Source: Rugalucina vietnamica (Eukaryota; Mollusca; Bivalvia; Lucinida; Lucinidae). From it: 64,000 bases of DNA. The stretch is from the NCBI GenBank assembly GCA_964017185.1, contig OZ024884.1, positions 16,506,548 through 16,570,547 on the forward strand. The letters are read 5' to 3'. Below, one piece after another: positions 30,401-37,015 of this stretch (the first letter of the stretch is position 1; each line of letters begins with the position of its first letter). A program made the translations under genes and the position numbers. The notes below the pieces were generated by a model. The model saw only the letters and a program-made list of their open reading frames with translations, was not told the origin of the DNA and made no database searches.

Positions 30401-32614
30401 GTAAGGAGCCGGAGGCGGTGGTTCGGTCGGCATGGGTGGACGGTACTTCGGTGGAGAACCTCTTGTTTTGGGGGGAGGGGGAGGGTGGTCCACAGGAGGT
30501 GACGGGGCAGTTCTTCTCGGGACAGGCACAGGGGGTGGGGATTTGGACATTGTCTGACTCCCGGGGAATTTCCTGGGAGCCGTTGGTGGAACGTCTGGGG
30601 CCACATGGTGCTGGGCAGTGGCTGGAATGGGTCTCTGGGGTTGGGGTGGCCCTTGAAATGTGGAATGTGAAATTCTAGATAAAATCTCAGTTTTGTCTGG
30701 TTCATGTTCATTAGGAACACTTGCTACACTATCAACCATTCCTGCCTTTATTTCTATACTTGTTTCACTTTTAATTGTTTCTTCCTTTTCAGAGTTTGAA
30801 CTTTCAAAACCAACAGGGCTTTTTGCATAGTTACTAGAATTTATTTCATTTTCACTTGTTCTTTCTAGCCCATCTCCAGCATGCATTGTTTCACTTGTGT
30901 CAGGAAGTCCACTTGTTTCTGGACTTTTTGATCGTTCTGGCGATTTCGATAAATTTTCGAAAGACTCTTTTCTAAAACTACTCACACTTGTATCTGATAT
31001 GCTTCCTAATTTTGAAATATCCCCCACTTTGTCCTCTAAATAATCCGAAGTTCGTGAATATCGTTGATTGCGGTAACGAGCCCAGCTTCGTAACTGAGAC
31101 TGAGGCTCTGCTGATTGCACTTTAGAGTCCGATTTACTCATAATTTGCTCAGTTACAGGTTCTTTTGTTTCGGTAGAATGCGATGTAATGTCAGAAGTAG
31201 TCATTTCTCTATCGGGAGACAGTTGTTTTGATTTCGAGTCCGTATCGTCAGGCGACCCAGAAATCATTTGTAGATATGCGTCTGCTCTGTCATGTGCTGC
31301 TTGAATCTCTTCCTTACTCAATCTCTTACCCGGCACACTCGTTAAAATCTTACTAGGCGCTTTCTGACGATATGTAACAACTGGTTTTTTAGTTTCCTCA
31401 TGTCCATTTGGCCTTGACCTTTCACTGCTTGGTTTTGAATATTCATTTGACAGTGACCTTGACCTTGAGTTAAGTACTTCTGCAGACGATGATAAGTTCC
31501 TATCGAATCCTGAGTGCCCTTGTGAATGATATGATTTTCTCGGCTGGTAAGCAGACGTCACAGATAAATCCTCCGTGACCGAGCCATTCGTCATGCTTAA
31601 GTCAGGCTGACTGAACACAGAGTTTTCTAACGTTTGATTGGTAGTATCAGTTTCCATGGTTTCCTCAAGCTGAGAGGAAGATTGTGACAAGTTTGTTCTA
31701 TTTTTAGGAGCACCATATTTGTCTAACTTACTAATTTCCGACAAAACATCCTCATTTTGTCTTCGTTTCCATAGCAACCCACCTGGGGTGCTACTGACAG
31801 ATGATATCACAGATTTTGGAATACTAGGTTCGGAATATGCCGGACGTAAATCAGGTTTACGGCCAGGAATTGGAGGTCTTTGATCGGCTCTTGATCGCCG
31901 ACTTGTCGCTGTGGGAGGTTTAGATGATACAACAGACTCCTTTATGTCTGTCACTGATTTGTACCTCTTTTGTGCCTCAGGATGCCTCGCGTCTTCTGAA
32001 GGTGTCCGTTTAATACCTTCCGGTGACCTGGCCGTTAATCGATCTGGCGACAGCACGGGAGAAGTACCGCCACTGACAGGCGATGGTCGTCGTAATCGTT
32101 CCCTCTCCTGTTGCATCTTTGACTCTTCCTCGAGACGTGCGAATAAGGCACGAGTATAGTTAAACCGCTGTACATGGCTTGTAGGTTCTGCCATGCTCTT
32201 CGTGTTACCAGCCGGAGGTGGGGATGTTGGCGGCGGAGGTGTGTCCCGGGGTACAGGGGGAGGGGACGAAACTGGCTCTTGCGGAAGTCTACGCTTCGAC
32301 ACAGGCGGGGGACTAATCACAGGCGGTGCATAATGATGGTACGATGTATGTGCTTTGATTGGCTGAAACTTATTCTCATCAGTCCCATTATGTGGTTGAA
32401 ACATTTCTTTGATTCTATTGACCTTTGAACCTTGGTGCATCTTTGATAAATTGTCTGGATTGTAAACGGCAGGAAAATCCGGGTATGTATTTTCGTCAAC
32501 TGAATCAGGAGACAGAGGTTCTGTAGGGGAAATTACCCCCTCAAGTTCGTGTATACTGCCACTGCGATGTTTACTCGCTATCAATACTTCAGACCTGGGG
32601 TTTCTACGAGACAT
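3308..32614 (-). CDS. PPP1R9A: Neurabin/spinophilin-type PP1- and actin-binding scaffold, 5' part of gene
   Basis: The coding exons are 32614-30165, 19048-18942, 17602-17513, 6478-6330 and 3440-3308, giving 976 residues plus one base. Every junction keeps phase (2, 1, 1, 0, then 1 at the open end). Seen: an N-terminal [10 protein letters not shown] segment (64-73) like the neurabin VxRIKxMF motif, a long Pro/Ser-rich disordered stretch, an acidic segment (905-918), a PP1-docking-like QVKF (923-926), then SPIKVF and [10 protein letters not shown]...SAEYELEKR, which matches the conserved spinophilin block just before the PDZ domain. Known of the family: these proteins anchor protein phosphatase 1 on F-actin at synapses and cell junctions. 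PDZ and coiled-coil exons must lie left of base 1. Invertebrates generally have one gene for the neurabin-1/2 pair, so the symbol is approximate. Intron 3 holds an entire transposon and intron 4 a minisatellite made from its own splice acceptor. Confidence 0.9.
3428..5080. repeat. 33-copy, 50-bp minisatellite built from a neurabin splice acceptor
   Basis: The unit begins GCGTCATGAATACCTAGAAC and is nearly identical throughout. The commonest variant is TGGATTTT/TGAATTTT, arranged G5 A G A G4 A G A G3 A G A G4 A G2 A G A G2, which suggests multi-unit duplications. On the minus strand each unit contains TGTTCTAG|GTATTCATGACGC, the exact acceptor and first 13 bases of exon 5. The last two units are slightly diverged. 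Confidence 0.95.
5284..5530 (-). mobile_element. tRNA-derived SINE (type 2), reverse
   Basis: B-box inverse GGGGCTCGAACCC and A-box inverse near 5505-5530; body contains ACCACCTGGCACACCC and CATATGAGACAGGCCAAT. A second SINE family with a different body and tail from type 1. Confidence 0.75.
5797..6010 (+). mobile_element. Family A MITE, copy 6
   Basis: Excellent termini (TATGAGCCGCCTCGTGGGAA...CCCATGAGGCGGCTCATA), but the hairpin has collapsed to CAAAGGCGTTGATCTGCGCC, as expected from hairpin excision. Confidence 0.87.
6330..6478 (-). CDS. PPP1R9A: Neurabin exon 4 (149 bp; acidic stretch and PP1-docking motif)
   Basis: The acceptor is ATTTATAG| and the donor AAA|GTAAGT. It encodes [18 protein letters not shown]..., an Asp/Glu/Tyr-rich run, then [14 protein letters not shown]. 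Mammalian spinophilin has RKIHFSTAPIQVF at this place. QVKF is the equivalent of the RVxF phosphatase-1 docking motif, with Gln where Arg/Lys is usual; lysines lie two and more residues upstream. Confidence 0.88.
7284..7454. mobile_element. Short inverted-repeat element (about 170 bp)
   Basis: TAACGTCAGAAATTTACCGT and its exact inverse near 7393-7415, extended by ACAGGTC/GACCTGT and AACATGA/TCATGTT arms. Confidence 0.75.
7622..7832 (+). mobile_element. tRNA-derived SINE (type 1), best copy
   Basis: A box TGGCATAGTGGTAGAGC, B box GGGTTCAATCCC, body TTGAGCAAGACATATTAACT, 3' domain TTGACTGGGATGTTAAGCC and an (AAAC)n tail. It sits in neurabin intron 3, 99 bp outside the transposon. Confidence 0.82.
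7923..7930. repeat. Left target-site duplication TGATACAA
   Basis: This directly abuts the left terminus TAGACTGGC and is identical to the 8 bp after the right terminus at 17479-17486. Confidence 0.92.
7931..8043 (+). repeat. Left terminal foldback of the transposon
   Basis: The outer segment GACTGGCTCCAGTCCTTAAA recurs inverted as TTTAAGGACTGGTC near 8028-8041. The first 14 bases after TA are themselves a near-perfect palindrome (GACTGG-CT-CCAGTC). The right end has the same architecture, which suggests transposase binding sites (inference). Confidence 0.75.
8268..10664 (+). CDS. RecQ-family DEAH-box DNA helicase encoded by the transposon
   Basis: Exons 8268-8761 and 9608-10664 (donor ATT|GTAAGT, acceptor TTTCAG|TGG) join in frame to 516 aa. 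An ATP-driven 3'-5' DNA unwinding role is expected from the family. Seen: motif 0 (LRPNQ, 22-26), Walker A SPTGSGKS with K49, DEAH at 157-160 (IDEAHC), motif III ALTATAS (199-205), motif V MGLDVK (348-353), motif [10 protein letters not shown] (372-379), and a RecQ-type zinc-binding region (CRRK at 414, CCDIC at 439-443). This is followed by an unusual run of Cys pairs (CRCQCQC...CECATLC) and a Ser/Asp tail. No HRDC or winged-helix extension is evident, so it is shorter than BLM or WRN. The junction residues KKFGKP restore the usual DEAHCxxxxG block. It lies convergent with the DUF6589 gene inside shared terminal repeats, so I infer a transposition accessory rather than a host repair gene. Confidence 0.92.
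8818..8930 (+). mobile_element. LINE 3'-end fragment in the helicase intron
   Basis: GGGACTAATTTCTC, a poly-C run, CTGGTGAA and CACCAGTAAACCATTCAGAT match, in order, the 3' UTR of the LINE at 52818-52900. It is therefore a severely 5'-truncated copy of the same LINE family that landed in the intron, later expanded at the C tract (8850-8870). Confidence 0.65.
8931..9607 (+). other. Rest of the helicase intron
   Basis: AT-rich intron sequence with an (ATA)n run near 9206-9230. No ORF or repeat of note was seen. It ends in the acceptor ATCTTTTTCAG. Confidence 0.6.
10784..10789 (+). terminator. Poly(A) signal AATAAA of the helicase gene
   Basis: A canonical AATAAA lies 120 bp after the helicase stop and well before the convergent DUF6589 gene. 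Confidence 0.6.
11039..11324 (+). mobile_element. Family A MITE, copy 7 (inside the transposon)
   Basis: Lies between the convergent helicase and DUF6589 genes. The right arm carries about 50 extra bases before its CTCATGACACGG terminus. Confidence 0.75.
11744..12907 (-). CDS. DUF6589 gene exon 4 (C-terminal half)
   Basis: This exon encodes 387 residues from [10 protein letters not shown] to the stop, with acceptor ATTCCAG|. It has the C2HC finger, the acidic GDGERML block and the DLDIEHCNK block with the third candidate acidic residue, and is open throughout. Confidence 0.9.
   Translation of the reverse strand, partial: VIWKVLYSTASSKDTGTLYAARNTINAKNVSKDPASNYYASSELVDKFTKAYIVNAAMKHFGIDSLDGTPKQNTYDGDIGDSKQMLEYIMSEATRVVHSFTDTDLPTIPESGYQSNDDIVCQKCGKKYKLISSLRNHEETSACKPETVTQIKKYVKGKRSTNKLDDNSDYILNYSKTALTLGLLKLDHDDAIKLGDGERMLRLDSIMYLYYKRFKCTKYAYGMLETILQSKVLLSERLAHRLIWNRVVNHRGKSDSNHPNDLDIEHCNKTFKEEAHSYRGVFTQKTISRVSRSAMKTESILKNYDNTSKVIRPSGKHTFADVSGDIYALVRQFTTRQVFATIPGRAHSAFRTIDANQLRDMDMEDFRDWLGRSMTKISKKHFYDYSL
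11744..16943 (-). CDS. DUF6589-domain protein, candidate transposase
   Basis: Exons 16943-16485, 15163-14063, 13558-13289 and 12907-11744 are all phase 0 with consensus GT/AG sites and give 997 aa. Seen: an N-terminal zinc-binding module (CILCG...CRNCHRS, about 33-78), a helical middle, [11 protein letters not shown] (D412), [10 protein letters not shown] (D568), [20 protein letters not shown], then [19 protein letters not shown], a C2HC finger (C731, C734, H747, C753), [10 protein letters not shown], and [14 protein letters not shown] (E875). These blocks match what I recall of DUF6589 proteins of fungi, cnidarians and molluscs (identification from memory). The spaced D, D and E resemble an RNase H-fold transposase triad; that is inference. 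Upstream sequence (16944-17478) shows no clear TATA box. The gene reads in the same direction as the host neurabin gene. Confidence 0.88.
13289..13558 (-). CDS. DUF6589 gene exon 3
   Basis: This exon encodes 90 residues, [10 protein letters not shown]... to ...NQAEFLQ, with acceptor TTTCAG| and donor CTACAG|GTACCT. It contains the GGDYLTFER block with the second candidate catalytic Asp. Confidence 0.88.
14063..15163 (-). CDS. DUF6589 gene exon 2
   Basis: This exon encodes 367 residues between acceptor CAATTTTAG| and donor CAAAGG|GTAGGT. It starts [15 protein letters not shown], so the TTG further in is not a start codon. It carries the first candidate catalytic Asp (VGDNVD). Several plus-strand frames opposite it are shadows. 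Confidence 0.88.
15516..15740 (+). mobile_element. Family A MITE, copy 8 (intron 1 of DUF6589 gene)
   Basis: Full-length but degenerate; the hairpin is reduced to a short remnant (TGTTGCGCAGCCGGTCTGCG). Confidence 0.75.
16253..16470 (+). mobile_element. Family A MITE, copy 9 (abuts DUF6589 exon 1 donor)
   Basis: Degenerate copy with CAGACCAGGTCTGATAGAAA and a CAGCTGTGCAGTACTGCACA hairpin; ends 14 bp from the 5' splice site at 16484. Confidence 0.78.
16485..16943 (-). CDS. DUF6589 gene exon 1 (zinc-binding N terminus)
   Basis: This exon encodes 153 residues from [10 protein letters not shown] to HAKTK, with donor ACAAAG|GTATGG. The CxxC (ILCGK) and CxxCH pairs spaced about 40 residues apart resemble a ZAD/BED-like DNA-binding module. 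A family A MITE starts 14 bp after the donor. Confidence 0.85.
17341..17478 (-). repeat. Right terminal foldback of the transposon
   Basis: The inner TTAGACCAGTCTGAAACATC (17341-17360) recurs inverted in ATGTTTCAGACTGTGGCCAG at the outer end. It mirrors the left end in order and orientation. Confidence 0.75.
17479..17486. repeat. Right target-site duplication TGATACAA
   Basis: This is an identical partner of 7923-7930, located 26 bp inside neurabin intron 3 from the exon 3 donor. Confidence 0.92.
17513..17602 (-). CDS. PPP1R9A: Neurabin exon 3 (90 bp) with a GC 5' splice site
   Basis: The acceptor is TTCTCTAG| at 17603 and the donor is ATAG|GCAAGT, a GC-AG intron. It reads [20 protein letters not shown] then KLLPPDYVI in the phase required by exons 2 and 4. 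The nearby GT (GCAA|GTAG) would put a stop in exon 4, so the GC donor is preferred. The transposon's target duplication ends 26 bp downstream of this donor. Confidence 0.8.
   Translation of the reverse strand, partial: ATLTCSCMTHCRRHPRTQVTPSYYHPTMS
17737..18012 (+). mobile_element. Family A MITE, copy 10
   Basis: Full-length, with the AGTAGCAAAAACAAAGGCGC segment tandemly duplicated before the hairpin. Lies in neurabin intron 2. Confidence 0.82.
18188..18370 (+). mobile_element. Family B MITE, copy 1 (no hairpin)
   Basis: CATCAGGAAAACATGTCCGT ... GCATGGACATGTTTTCGTAA with the GGGGTATACCTA box; the central GAACCGCCTCGG hairpin is missing. Confidence 0.8.
18539..18788 (+). mobile_element. Family A MITE, copy 11
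   Basis: TATGAGCCACTACGCAAGAA...GACACGGCTCATA, with a hairpin loop expanded by a small inverted segment. Neurabin intron 2. Confidence 0.83.
18942..19048 (-). CDS. PPP1R9A: Neurabin exon 2 (107 bp)
   Basis: The exon lies between acceptor CTTCTAG| and donor CATCAG|GTATAG. In the phase left by exon 1 it reads [21 protein letters not shown]..., acidic and Pro-rich, ending in one spare base. The other two frames hit stops, and phase matches on both sides, which is the main support. Confidence 0.82.
19184..20432 (+). mobile_element. Family C element, left part (interrupted copy)
   Basis: Starts ATAAGAGCTGTCGCAGGACA and holds about seven tandem units with CTTGACCTCAAGGTCACCCA. It is broken at GACCGAGGT by the 3.8-kb element; the remainder is at 24271-24320. 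Confidence 0.8.
20489..20890 (+). repeat. Left subterminal array of the 3.8-kb element
   Basis: About seven imperfect 50-60-bp units, each CCCCCTTTTATCGCAAAAAC then AAGGACA and a variable spacer. Confidence 0.8.
21389..21897 (+). mobile_element. Miniature LTR retroelement (TRIM-like), fossil
   Basis: Two nearly identical 202-bp direct repeats (21389-21590, 21696-21897) with TGTAACGGG...TTACA ends flank a 105-bp interior that starts with TGGTGGCAGCGGTGGG, a primer-binding-site-like motif, and ends in a purine-rich GGAGGGGGAAG tract. It has no coding region and depended on other elements. The close match of the two repeats suggests a recent insertion. Confidence 0.8.
21899..22072 (+). mobile_element. 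tRNA-derived SINE (type 1)
   Basis: GGTGGCCTAGTGGTAGAGCC and GTTTGAATCCCACC boxes, ending CCCCAATACAAACAA. It lies directly after the miniature LTR element. Confidence 0.7.
22790..22965 (+). repeat. Degenerate G-rich minisatellite
   Basis: Five or so units of about 40 bp such as TCAGGGATTTGGGGAGAA with GGTCATTTATTTT, diverged. It lies inside element A1. Confidence 0.65.
22985..23072 (-). pseudogene. tRNA-like sequence (SINE head or tRNA pseudogene)
   Basis: On the minus strand it reads GCGTAATGGTTAGAGGGTCC ... GTGGGTTCGATACC with a 7-base loop TTCAGAA. The acceptor stem does not pair, so a working tRNA is unlikely. Confidence 0.5.
23960..24235 (-). repeat. Right subterminal array of the 3.8-kb element
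   Basis: Shorter units with ACACCCC(C)T and AACGCGG or GGAAAACGAGG; on the minus strand they resemble the left array. Confidence 0.65.
24271..24320 (+). mobile_element. Family C element, right end
   Basis: ACCGAGGTGACTACAATAGC ... CTTCGTGCAGGCCAGCTAAA, the same terminus as at 2868-2920. Confidence 0.8.
24388..24529 (-). mobile_element. Family A MITE, copy 12 (half)
   Basis: Reverse copy containing only half a hairpin, AGTACCATTCCTCCTCTACT and GTCAGACCTGGTCGGAAACC. Confidence 0.75.
24539..24800 (+). mobile_element. Family B MITE, copy 2
   Basis: Terminal inverted repeats ATCAGGAAAACATG / CGTGCTTTCGTAATGA, GGGGTATACCTA box and half of the central hairpin (GGGTACTCGTTTGAAC). Confidence 0.8.
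25374..25614 (+). mobile_element. Family A MITE, copy 13
   Basis: Complete copy with TATGAGCCGCAACGCGAGCA and a decayed hairpin. Confidence 0.82.
25615..26046 (-). other. Neurabin intron 1 stretch without features
   Basis: AT-rich; no ORF, repeat family or splice-flanked exon seen. Confidence 0.6.
26047..26302 (+). mobile_element. Family B MITE, copy 3 (reference-quality)
   Basis: Central perfect hairpin GTTAGAACCGCCTTACCGAG... flanked by inverted ACATAGATTGTGGGTAC arms; termini as copy 1. No coding capacity. Confidence 0.85.
26586..26824 (-). mobile_element. Family A MITE, copy 14
   Basis: Complete reverse copy with a perfect GTGCAG-type hairpin (CAGCTGTGCTGTAACTGCAC). Confidence 0.83.
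27110..27722. mobile_element. Element with TATAATTCCAACTTT ends
   Basis: TATAATTCCAACTTTACT at the left and AAAGTTGGAATTATA at the right form terminal inverted repeats. The interior contains CG-rich ACGTTACGTGATAACGTGAC-type sequence and no ORF. Confidence 0.6.
27727..27882. repeat. Perfect long palindrome
   Basis: Arms of about 60 bp, including TTTTATCGATGTGTAAACTC and AGGCGAATCACTCACAAACT, with their inverses; loop AAAGCCCTTCGGGCTTT is itself a hairpin. Confidence 0.9.
28336..28576 (-). mobile_element. Family A MITE, copy 15
   Basis: Complete reverse copy with hairpin CAGCTGTGCAGTAACTGCAC. Confidence 0.82.
28691..28932 (+). mobile_element. Family B MITE, copy 4
   Basis: Complete, with half of the GAACCGCCTCG hairpin lost. 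Confidence 0.8.
29224..29412. mobile_element. pogo/Tc1-mariner-type MITE
   Basis: CAGGTCAACCTCATTATAAT ... ATTATAATGAGGCTGAACTG with flanking TA. About 188 bp, non-coding. Confidence 0.75.
29566..29632 (+). mobile_element. SINE (type 1) 3' tail fragment
   Basis: TGACTGAAAAAAATTGACTG and GGACGTAAGTC followed by (AAACC)n. Confidence 0.55.
29918..30149 (-). mobile_element. Family A MITE, copy 16 (abuts neurabin exon 1 donor)
   Basis: Reverse copy with an intact right part (CTCATTAGGTGGCTCA) that ends 15 bp from the exon 1 splice donor. Confidence 0.82.
30165..32614 (-). CDS. PPP1R9A: Neurabin exon 1 (coding start, 816 codons + 2 nt)
   Basis: This large first coding exon starts [10 protein letters not shown]. 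It contains the actin-binding-like [13 protein letters not shown]-rich tracts near both ends, a short basic/coiled patch ([10 protein letters not shown], about 165-175) and Ser/Thr-rich disorder throughout. The donor is TTGG|GTAAGA at 30164. A family A MITE begins only about 15 bp past it. The ATG follows an in-frame stop-rich leader and is the first good start in this exon. Two proline-rich plus-strand frames opposite it are shadows. Confidence 0.92.
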
Positions 32615-32932
32615 AATGAATTATTTGAAAATGTACTCCAGATAAGAAACTTTCAACACATTCTTTTTTTCCTTGTTAAATTTTATAAAATGTTCCCTTT
32701 CCTCTTTTTTGGTTTTTGATATTTCAAGGCATCTTGTGTGAAAATTTAATCCAGATGGAATTTTTAGGACAGCACAGAAACACACAAAAATTCCAAAGAT
32801 TATGTACACCAGATATAGGTCACTTCCCCACGTTGACGGACGTCACTGTCCAAGGATTCCTTCCGTAGTTACAGGCTACATTTCTCTTGGTTTCTGTGGT
32901 GTACGTCAGGGGTCATCCATCTTTTTAAAGCC
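32615..32932 (-). promoter_or_regulatory. Probable 5' UTR of the neurabin gene with a short upstream ORF
   Basis: A splice acceptor (TTTTCAG|GGC) sits at 32933, so this stretch may be the UTR part of the first coding exon, with an upstream non-coding exon further right. Twelve bases in lies a five-codon upstream ORF (ATGGATGACCCCTGA). This is inferred from sequence only; no promoter element was recognised. Confidence 0.4.
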
Positions 32933-33358
32933 CTGAAAACAGAAAAAAAGATGGTAAATAAACTATGGTCAAAAAATCAATTTGATATGGATTTATAGAT
33001 CACCAAAGTTGTCTATATTACCAGGAACTTTTGGCCATTGGGCAGTCTACGTAGAACTGTTTATTATTGTTTTATGTTCAAGGTTGACAAATGAGATCAT
33101 GTTGGTGTGGTCAGTAATCCTTTCTCACCATACATGCATTTTTAGTAATTTTAAAGACAACCAAGAATGAGACAGCCCCTTTAAAAAGAAAATTTAGTCA
33201 TTTGATGAAAAAGCCCACCGTAAGGATTTTTCTTTGTATATATATAAAAAAAAAGTTTAATAATGCATTAAATTAAGCCCCCCCCTCCCCCTCCCCAAGA
33301 AACCAAGAAAATAAAAAAAGAAACAGAGCAGACATTCGATAGAGCCTATTAATTCAGA

Positions 33359-33598
33359 TATGAGCCTGTGCATGAGAAAACCAACAATTTGCATAGGCGA
33401 AAACAAAGCCGCAGATCAGCTTCGCGGTGACCGCGAAGCTGATCAGCGCCTTTGTTTTCGCTACACGGATAGTACAATCACTCTTCTACTTAAATGCAAA
33501 ATTTCAAGCCTCTAACCATCTTCTGTGACTGTACAGGTCAGTTTGTGTCAGACCTGGTCGAAACCCAAATTGTTGGTTTTCTCATGCACAGGCTCATA
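33359..33598 (-). mobile_element. Family A MITE, copy 17
   Basis: Nearly perfect reverse copy with TATGAGCCTGTGCATGAGAA termini and a CTTCGCGGTGACCGCGAAG hairpin. Confidence 0.88.
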
Positions 33599-33765
33599 TT
33601 AGGCTGCACAAAGCGCATGAACATAGCGTTTCCTCAAAATACAATATGAGAGTTCAGGAGAAAAATTGCCTTGTTCATAATTATGCACACCACAAAAAAA
33701 AAAGCAAAGACACAGATCCGTCACAGCATAATAAAGTGTGAAGCTGATTACAGCCTTTGCTCTGC

Positions 33766-34045
33766 CATTACGAAAACATGCCCATGCAATATTCAGAGAT
33801 TTTTAAAGTTGTAAAAAATGAAAATTTTCAGTAGAAAAATTTGGATATTTTTCTTATTTTTGCTCAAAACATAGATTGTGGGTACACGTTAGAACCGCCT
33901 CGCCGAGGCAGTTCTAACGAGTACCCACAATCTATGTTTTGGAGCAAAAATAAGAAAAATAGATATACCCCTGCATACCCCAGTTTTGCTATATAACAGT
34001 GGGGTTCAAGGGGGTATACATTACACGGGCATGTTTTCATGATGT
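33766..34045 (-). mobile_element. Family B MITE, copy 5
   Basis: Reverse copy with a perfect hairpin AGAACCGCCTCGCCGAGGCA and both termini. Confidence 0.86.
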
Positions 34046-34809
34046 TAATTCCTCTCCACAGGCTCCTAGCCATCCATAAGGATGTGTTAGAAGTATAGAC
34101 AGATTTTCCCAAAAACATCTTAAACAGCTGGTCCAGCTCTGGAAAATCAATTAAAGAGTCTTCCAGGAAATCTTCTGGTCATTAAATCAGTCTAACTGTA
34201 AAATTTCTATTATTTTTTGTTCTCTTAGGAATATAATAAGAAACAGTTTGCACTCTATTCACTGCTAGAAACAGTTTTTTTTTGTTGTTGTTTTTTGTTG
34301 TTGTTGTTGTTGTTTTTTTCTCATGATACATGATAAATAAGTTTTTGACAAAATTAGGGTACAGGTGAATGATCAAAGCTTACATAATGCATAATTATGT
34401 GCATGATGTTACACAGTTTGAATGTGTTATGCACTAGTTATTTACTACTACAACCCCCCCACTCCCCTCAACACAAACACAAGAAAGAGTCATATGGCTC
34501 AAGCATGCTCTGGGATGCATAATATTACATGAACAACCAAAGTGCTAATCAGTCTGTTTTGTAGCAGCCCAGTCCTTAATTTTCCCTACCTTACACTGTA
34601 TACTGAACACTGATCAATTCTTTTTGTCACCTCAAGTCTCAAATGTTTAATATAACACTGCAGTTTTAGCCTGAAGGGCTAGTAAAAAGAAAGAAGAAAA
34701 CAGCAATTAAATTGACCCCTGGTGTTGTTTGACATCTTCTTCCTTGTTTAAAGTTGTCAAATTGATTGTCAGAGTATGAAATTACCTATTTTTATGACCA
34801 GGGCTAACT

Positions 34810-35387
34810 AGAATTGTCAGAGGATCTGACTATAGCCCCGCTTCTGAGCTTTTTTCCAGTGTGAGAAAAACAATAACAGGTAACAATCCCAAGCTAGATC
34901 TTGTTAATGTTGATGCACGTAAAAAAAGATTGGTAAGATTCTGTCAATTCGTTCTCAAGATATTGAGCGGAAATGAAATTCTGACGTCAATCAAGGGCCG
35001 TAACTCCCTCAAAATTGAAAAATAACGGGCAACAAACCCAAGCTAGACATTGTCAATGTTGATGTGCATACAAAATTTGGCCTGATTCTGTCAATTCGTT
35101 CACAAGATATTGAGCGGAAACGAAATTCTGACGTCAATCAAGGGCCGTAACTCCATCACAATTTTGCAAAAAATGACGGGTTACAATCCCAAGCTAGGTC
35201 TTGTCAATGTTAATGTGTATGCAAAATTTGGTCAGATTCTGTCAAGCCATTCTCAAGATAATGAACGGAAACAAAAATGTCGGAAGGACGGAAGAACAGA
35301 ATAACGGAAGGACAGAACGACGGAAGGACGGGGTGAATCCAGTATAGCCCCCACTTTTTCAAAGCGGGGCTATAAAAAATTGTCTAC
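34810..35387 (+). mobile_element. Non-autonomous element with tandem units, GCCCCGCTT ends
   Basis: CTATAGCCCCGCTT and AAGCGGGGCTATA ends; three units of about 135 bp with AATCAAGGGCCGTAACTCC; CGGAAGGACGG repeats before the right end. Confidence 0.75.
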
Positions 35388-35435
35388 ACACTTATAAACT
35401 TCGACTGAGCCTCCTCTTTAAATAAAGTCATTTAA

Positions 35436-35460
35436 ATATTATTATTATTATTATTATTAC

Positions 35461-35508
<48 letters not shown>

Positions 35509-35510
35509 CA
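35436..35510 (+). repeat. (ATT)n microsatellite
   Basis: Nearly pure ATT repeats. Confidence 0.9.
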
Positions 35511-35807
35511 AACTCTGCAACCAGCAAAGCAAAGCCAGGAGAAGACAAGGTAAAATGCAAGCTACAATATGTGAGTTAAGGCTCACAATCTGCATACTAC
35601 AATGTACAAGATGAACAAAATTAATGCAATTTTCTTCTTAGAGCCAATTCAATTTAACAGCATACTAGGGGCATGGAATGGGGCCCTGTAAAACTGATGT
35701 AAGCCCTCCAGTAATGTCTTTACTGACCATTCCAAGGCGGTTCTGATGTGATTTATTTTTACATCATCTGCTTATTCTGTCTATATATACTTCTCAGTTT
35801 TTTTTTT

Positions 35808-35994
35808 TGTATTGAGGCTTAACGTCCCAGTCAACGATTTTTCAGTCGGGACGGAGCCAACACTTCCTGGCTTAACCAGTACTATAGGGAGTTAATGTGC
35901 TCAAGGACACAACACGATGACGACTGTGGAGATCAAACTCAGGACCTCTCGATTCGGAGTCCGACGCTCTTCCACTACGCCACAGTGCTCCCTT
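35808..35994 (-). mobile_element. tRNA-derived SINE (type 1), reverse
   Basis: Inverse of TTGACTGGGACGTTAAGCCT and of the tRNA-like head ending in GTAGTGGAAGAGCGTCGG. Confidence 0.8.
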
Positions 35995-36074
35995 ACTTCT
36001 CAGTTGTAATCCAGTTGTTCAAAATTAACGACATTGTTAGTAACGATTTGTGACAATTTCAAACATGAATATTA

Positions 36075-36172
36075 CAAATACACTGGCATTTTTGTTGATA
36101 AAATGTGAGAATCCTTTGCAATGCAATGCAAAGGATTCTCACATTTTATCAACAAACGGTAACAGTGTATTT
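36075..36172. repeat. Perfect palindrome
   Basis: TTTGTTGATAAAATGTGAGA plus ATCCTTTGCA and exact inverse, extended by CAAATACACTG/CAGTGTATTTG. Confidence 0.88.
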
Positions 36173-36380
36173 GCTTTTGAAGTCGATATATAGTTAACAA
36201 AAGGTCTTAACGACAGCATTAAGCTAACAAAGTTTTGAACTGGGCCCTGGTGTTTGGGTTGAGATTTTGAATTTCATTGTATCAATTCCTAACCGTAGTC
36301 ATCCTTTGCTTAAAAGCGCAACTTATACTAACCAAAAAAACACCTGCCTGAATAAGTGCAAAACGTTAAAAATTATCATT

Positions 36381-36593
36381 CGAGCCACATCATGGGAAAA
36401 CCAGATTTTTGCCTATGCGAAAACAAAGGCAGAAGCTGTGAAGCTGATCAGCCCCTATGTTTTCGCTAAACGGATAGTACACTTTCTCCTGTATTCAAGA
36501 TTCTACCTTTCTTCTGTGTCTCACTGTATAGACTGGTTTATGTCGGACCTTGTCGGAAACCCTGAAGACCGGTTTTCTCGCATCGCGGCTCAT
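36381..36593 (-). mobile_element. Family A MITE, copy 18
   Basis: Reverse copy with a shortened hairpin (AGAAGCTGTGAAGCTGATCA). Confidence 0.8.
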
Positions 36594-37015
36594 TTGTGCC
36601 TGGTCAAAAAAGAAACCTGTACTCCTTCAGCTCATGAGTTTAGGCCTTCGACAAAAACTATGGATCCAAATTTTGGTGAAGTGGGCACTGAAAACTAAAC
36701 AGGTCGGAGATATTAATCTGTGTAAAAGTGTAACGATCTGAACAATTTTAGTTTTTACTAGTAATTGTAGTAATAATCATGCAGTCTTTTCACAAAGCTT
36801 TTTTTCTTTATGCTCCATAATTCAACACAATATGAGCATTCATCTAGAATTAAACAGTTTACATCAAAATAAGTTTCAAGTGAAAATATACAACATGCAC
36901 ACGCAAAAAAAAATAAACATCATGCAAATCCTTTTCATGAGGTAGAAGTGTAGTAAACTGAACAGTGACAATTTATACTGACAAAACTTTCCTGATAATG
37001 TAGTGGGGAGAGGAT

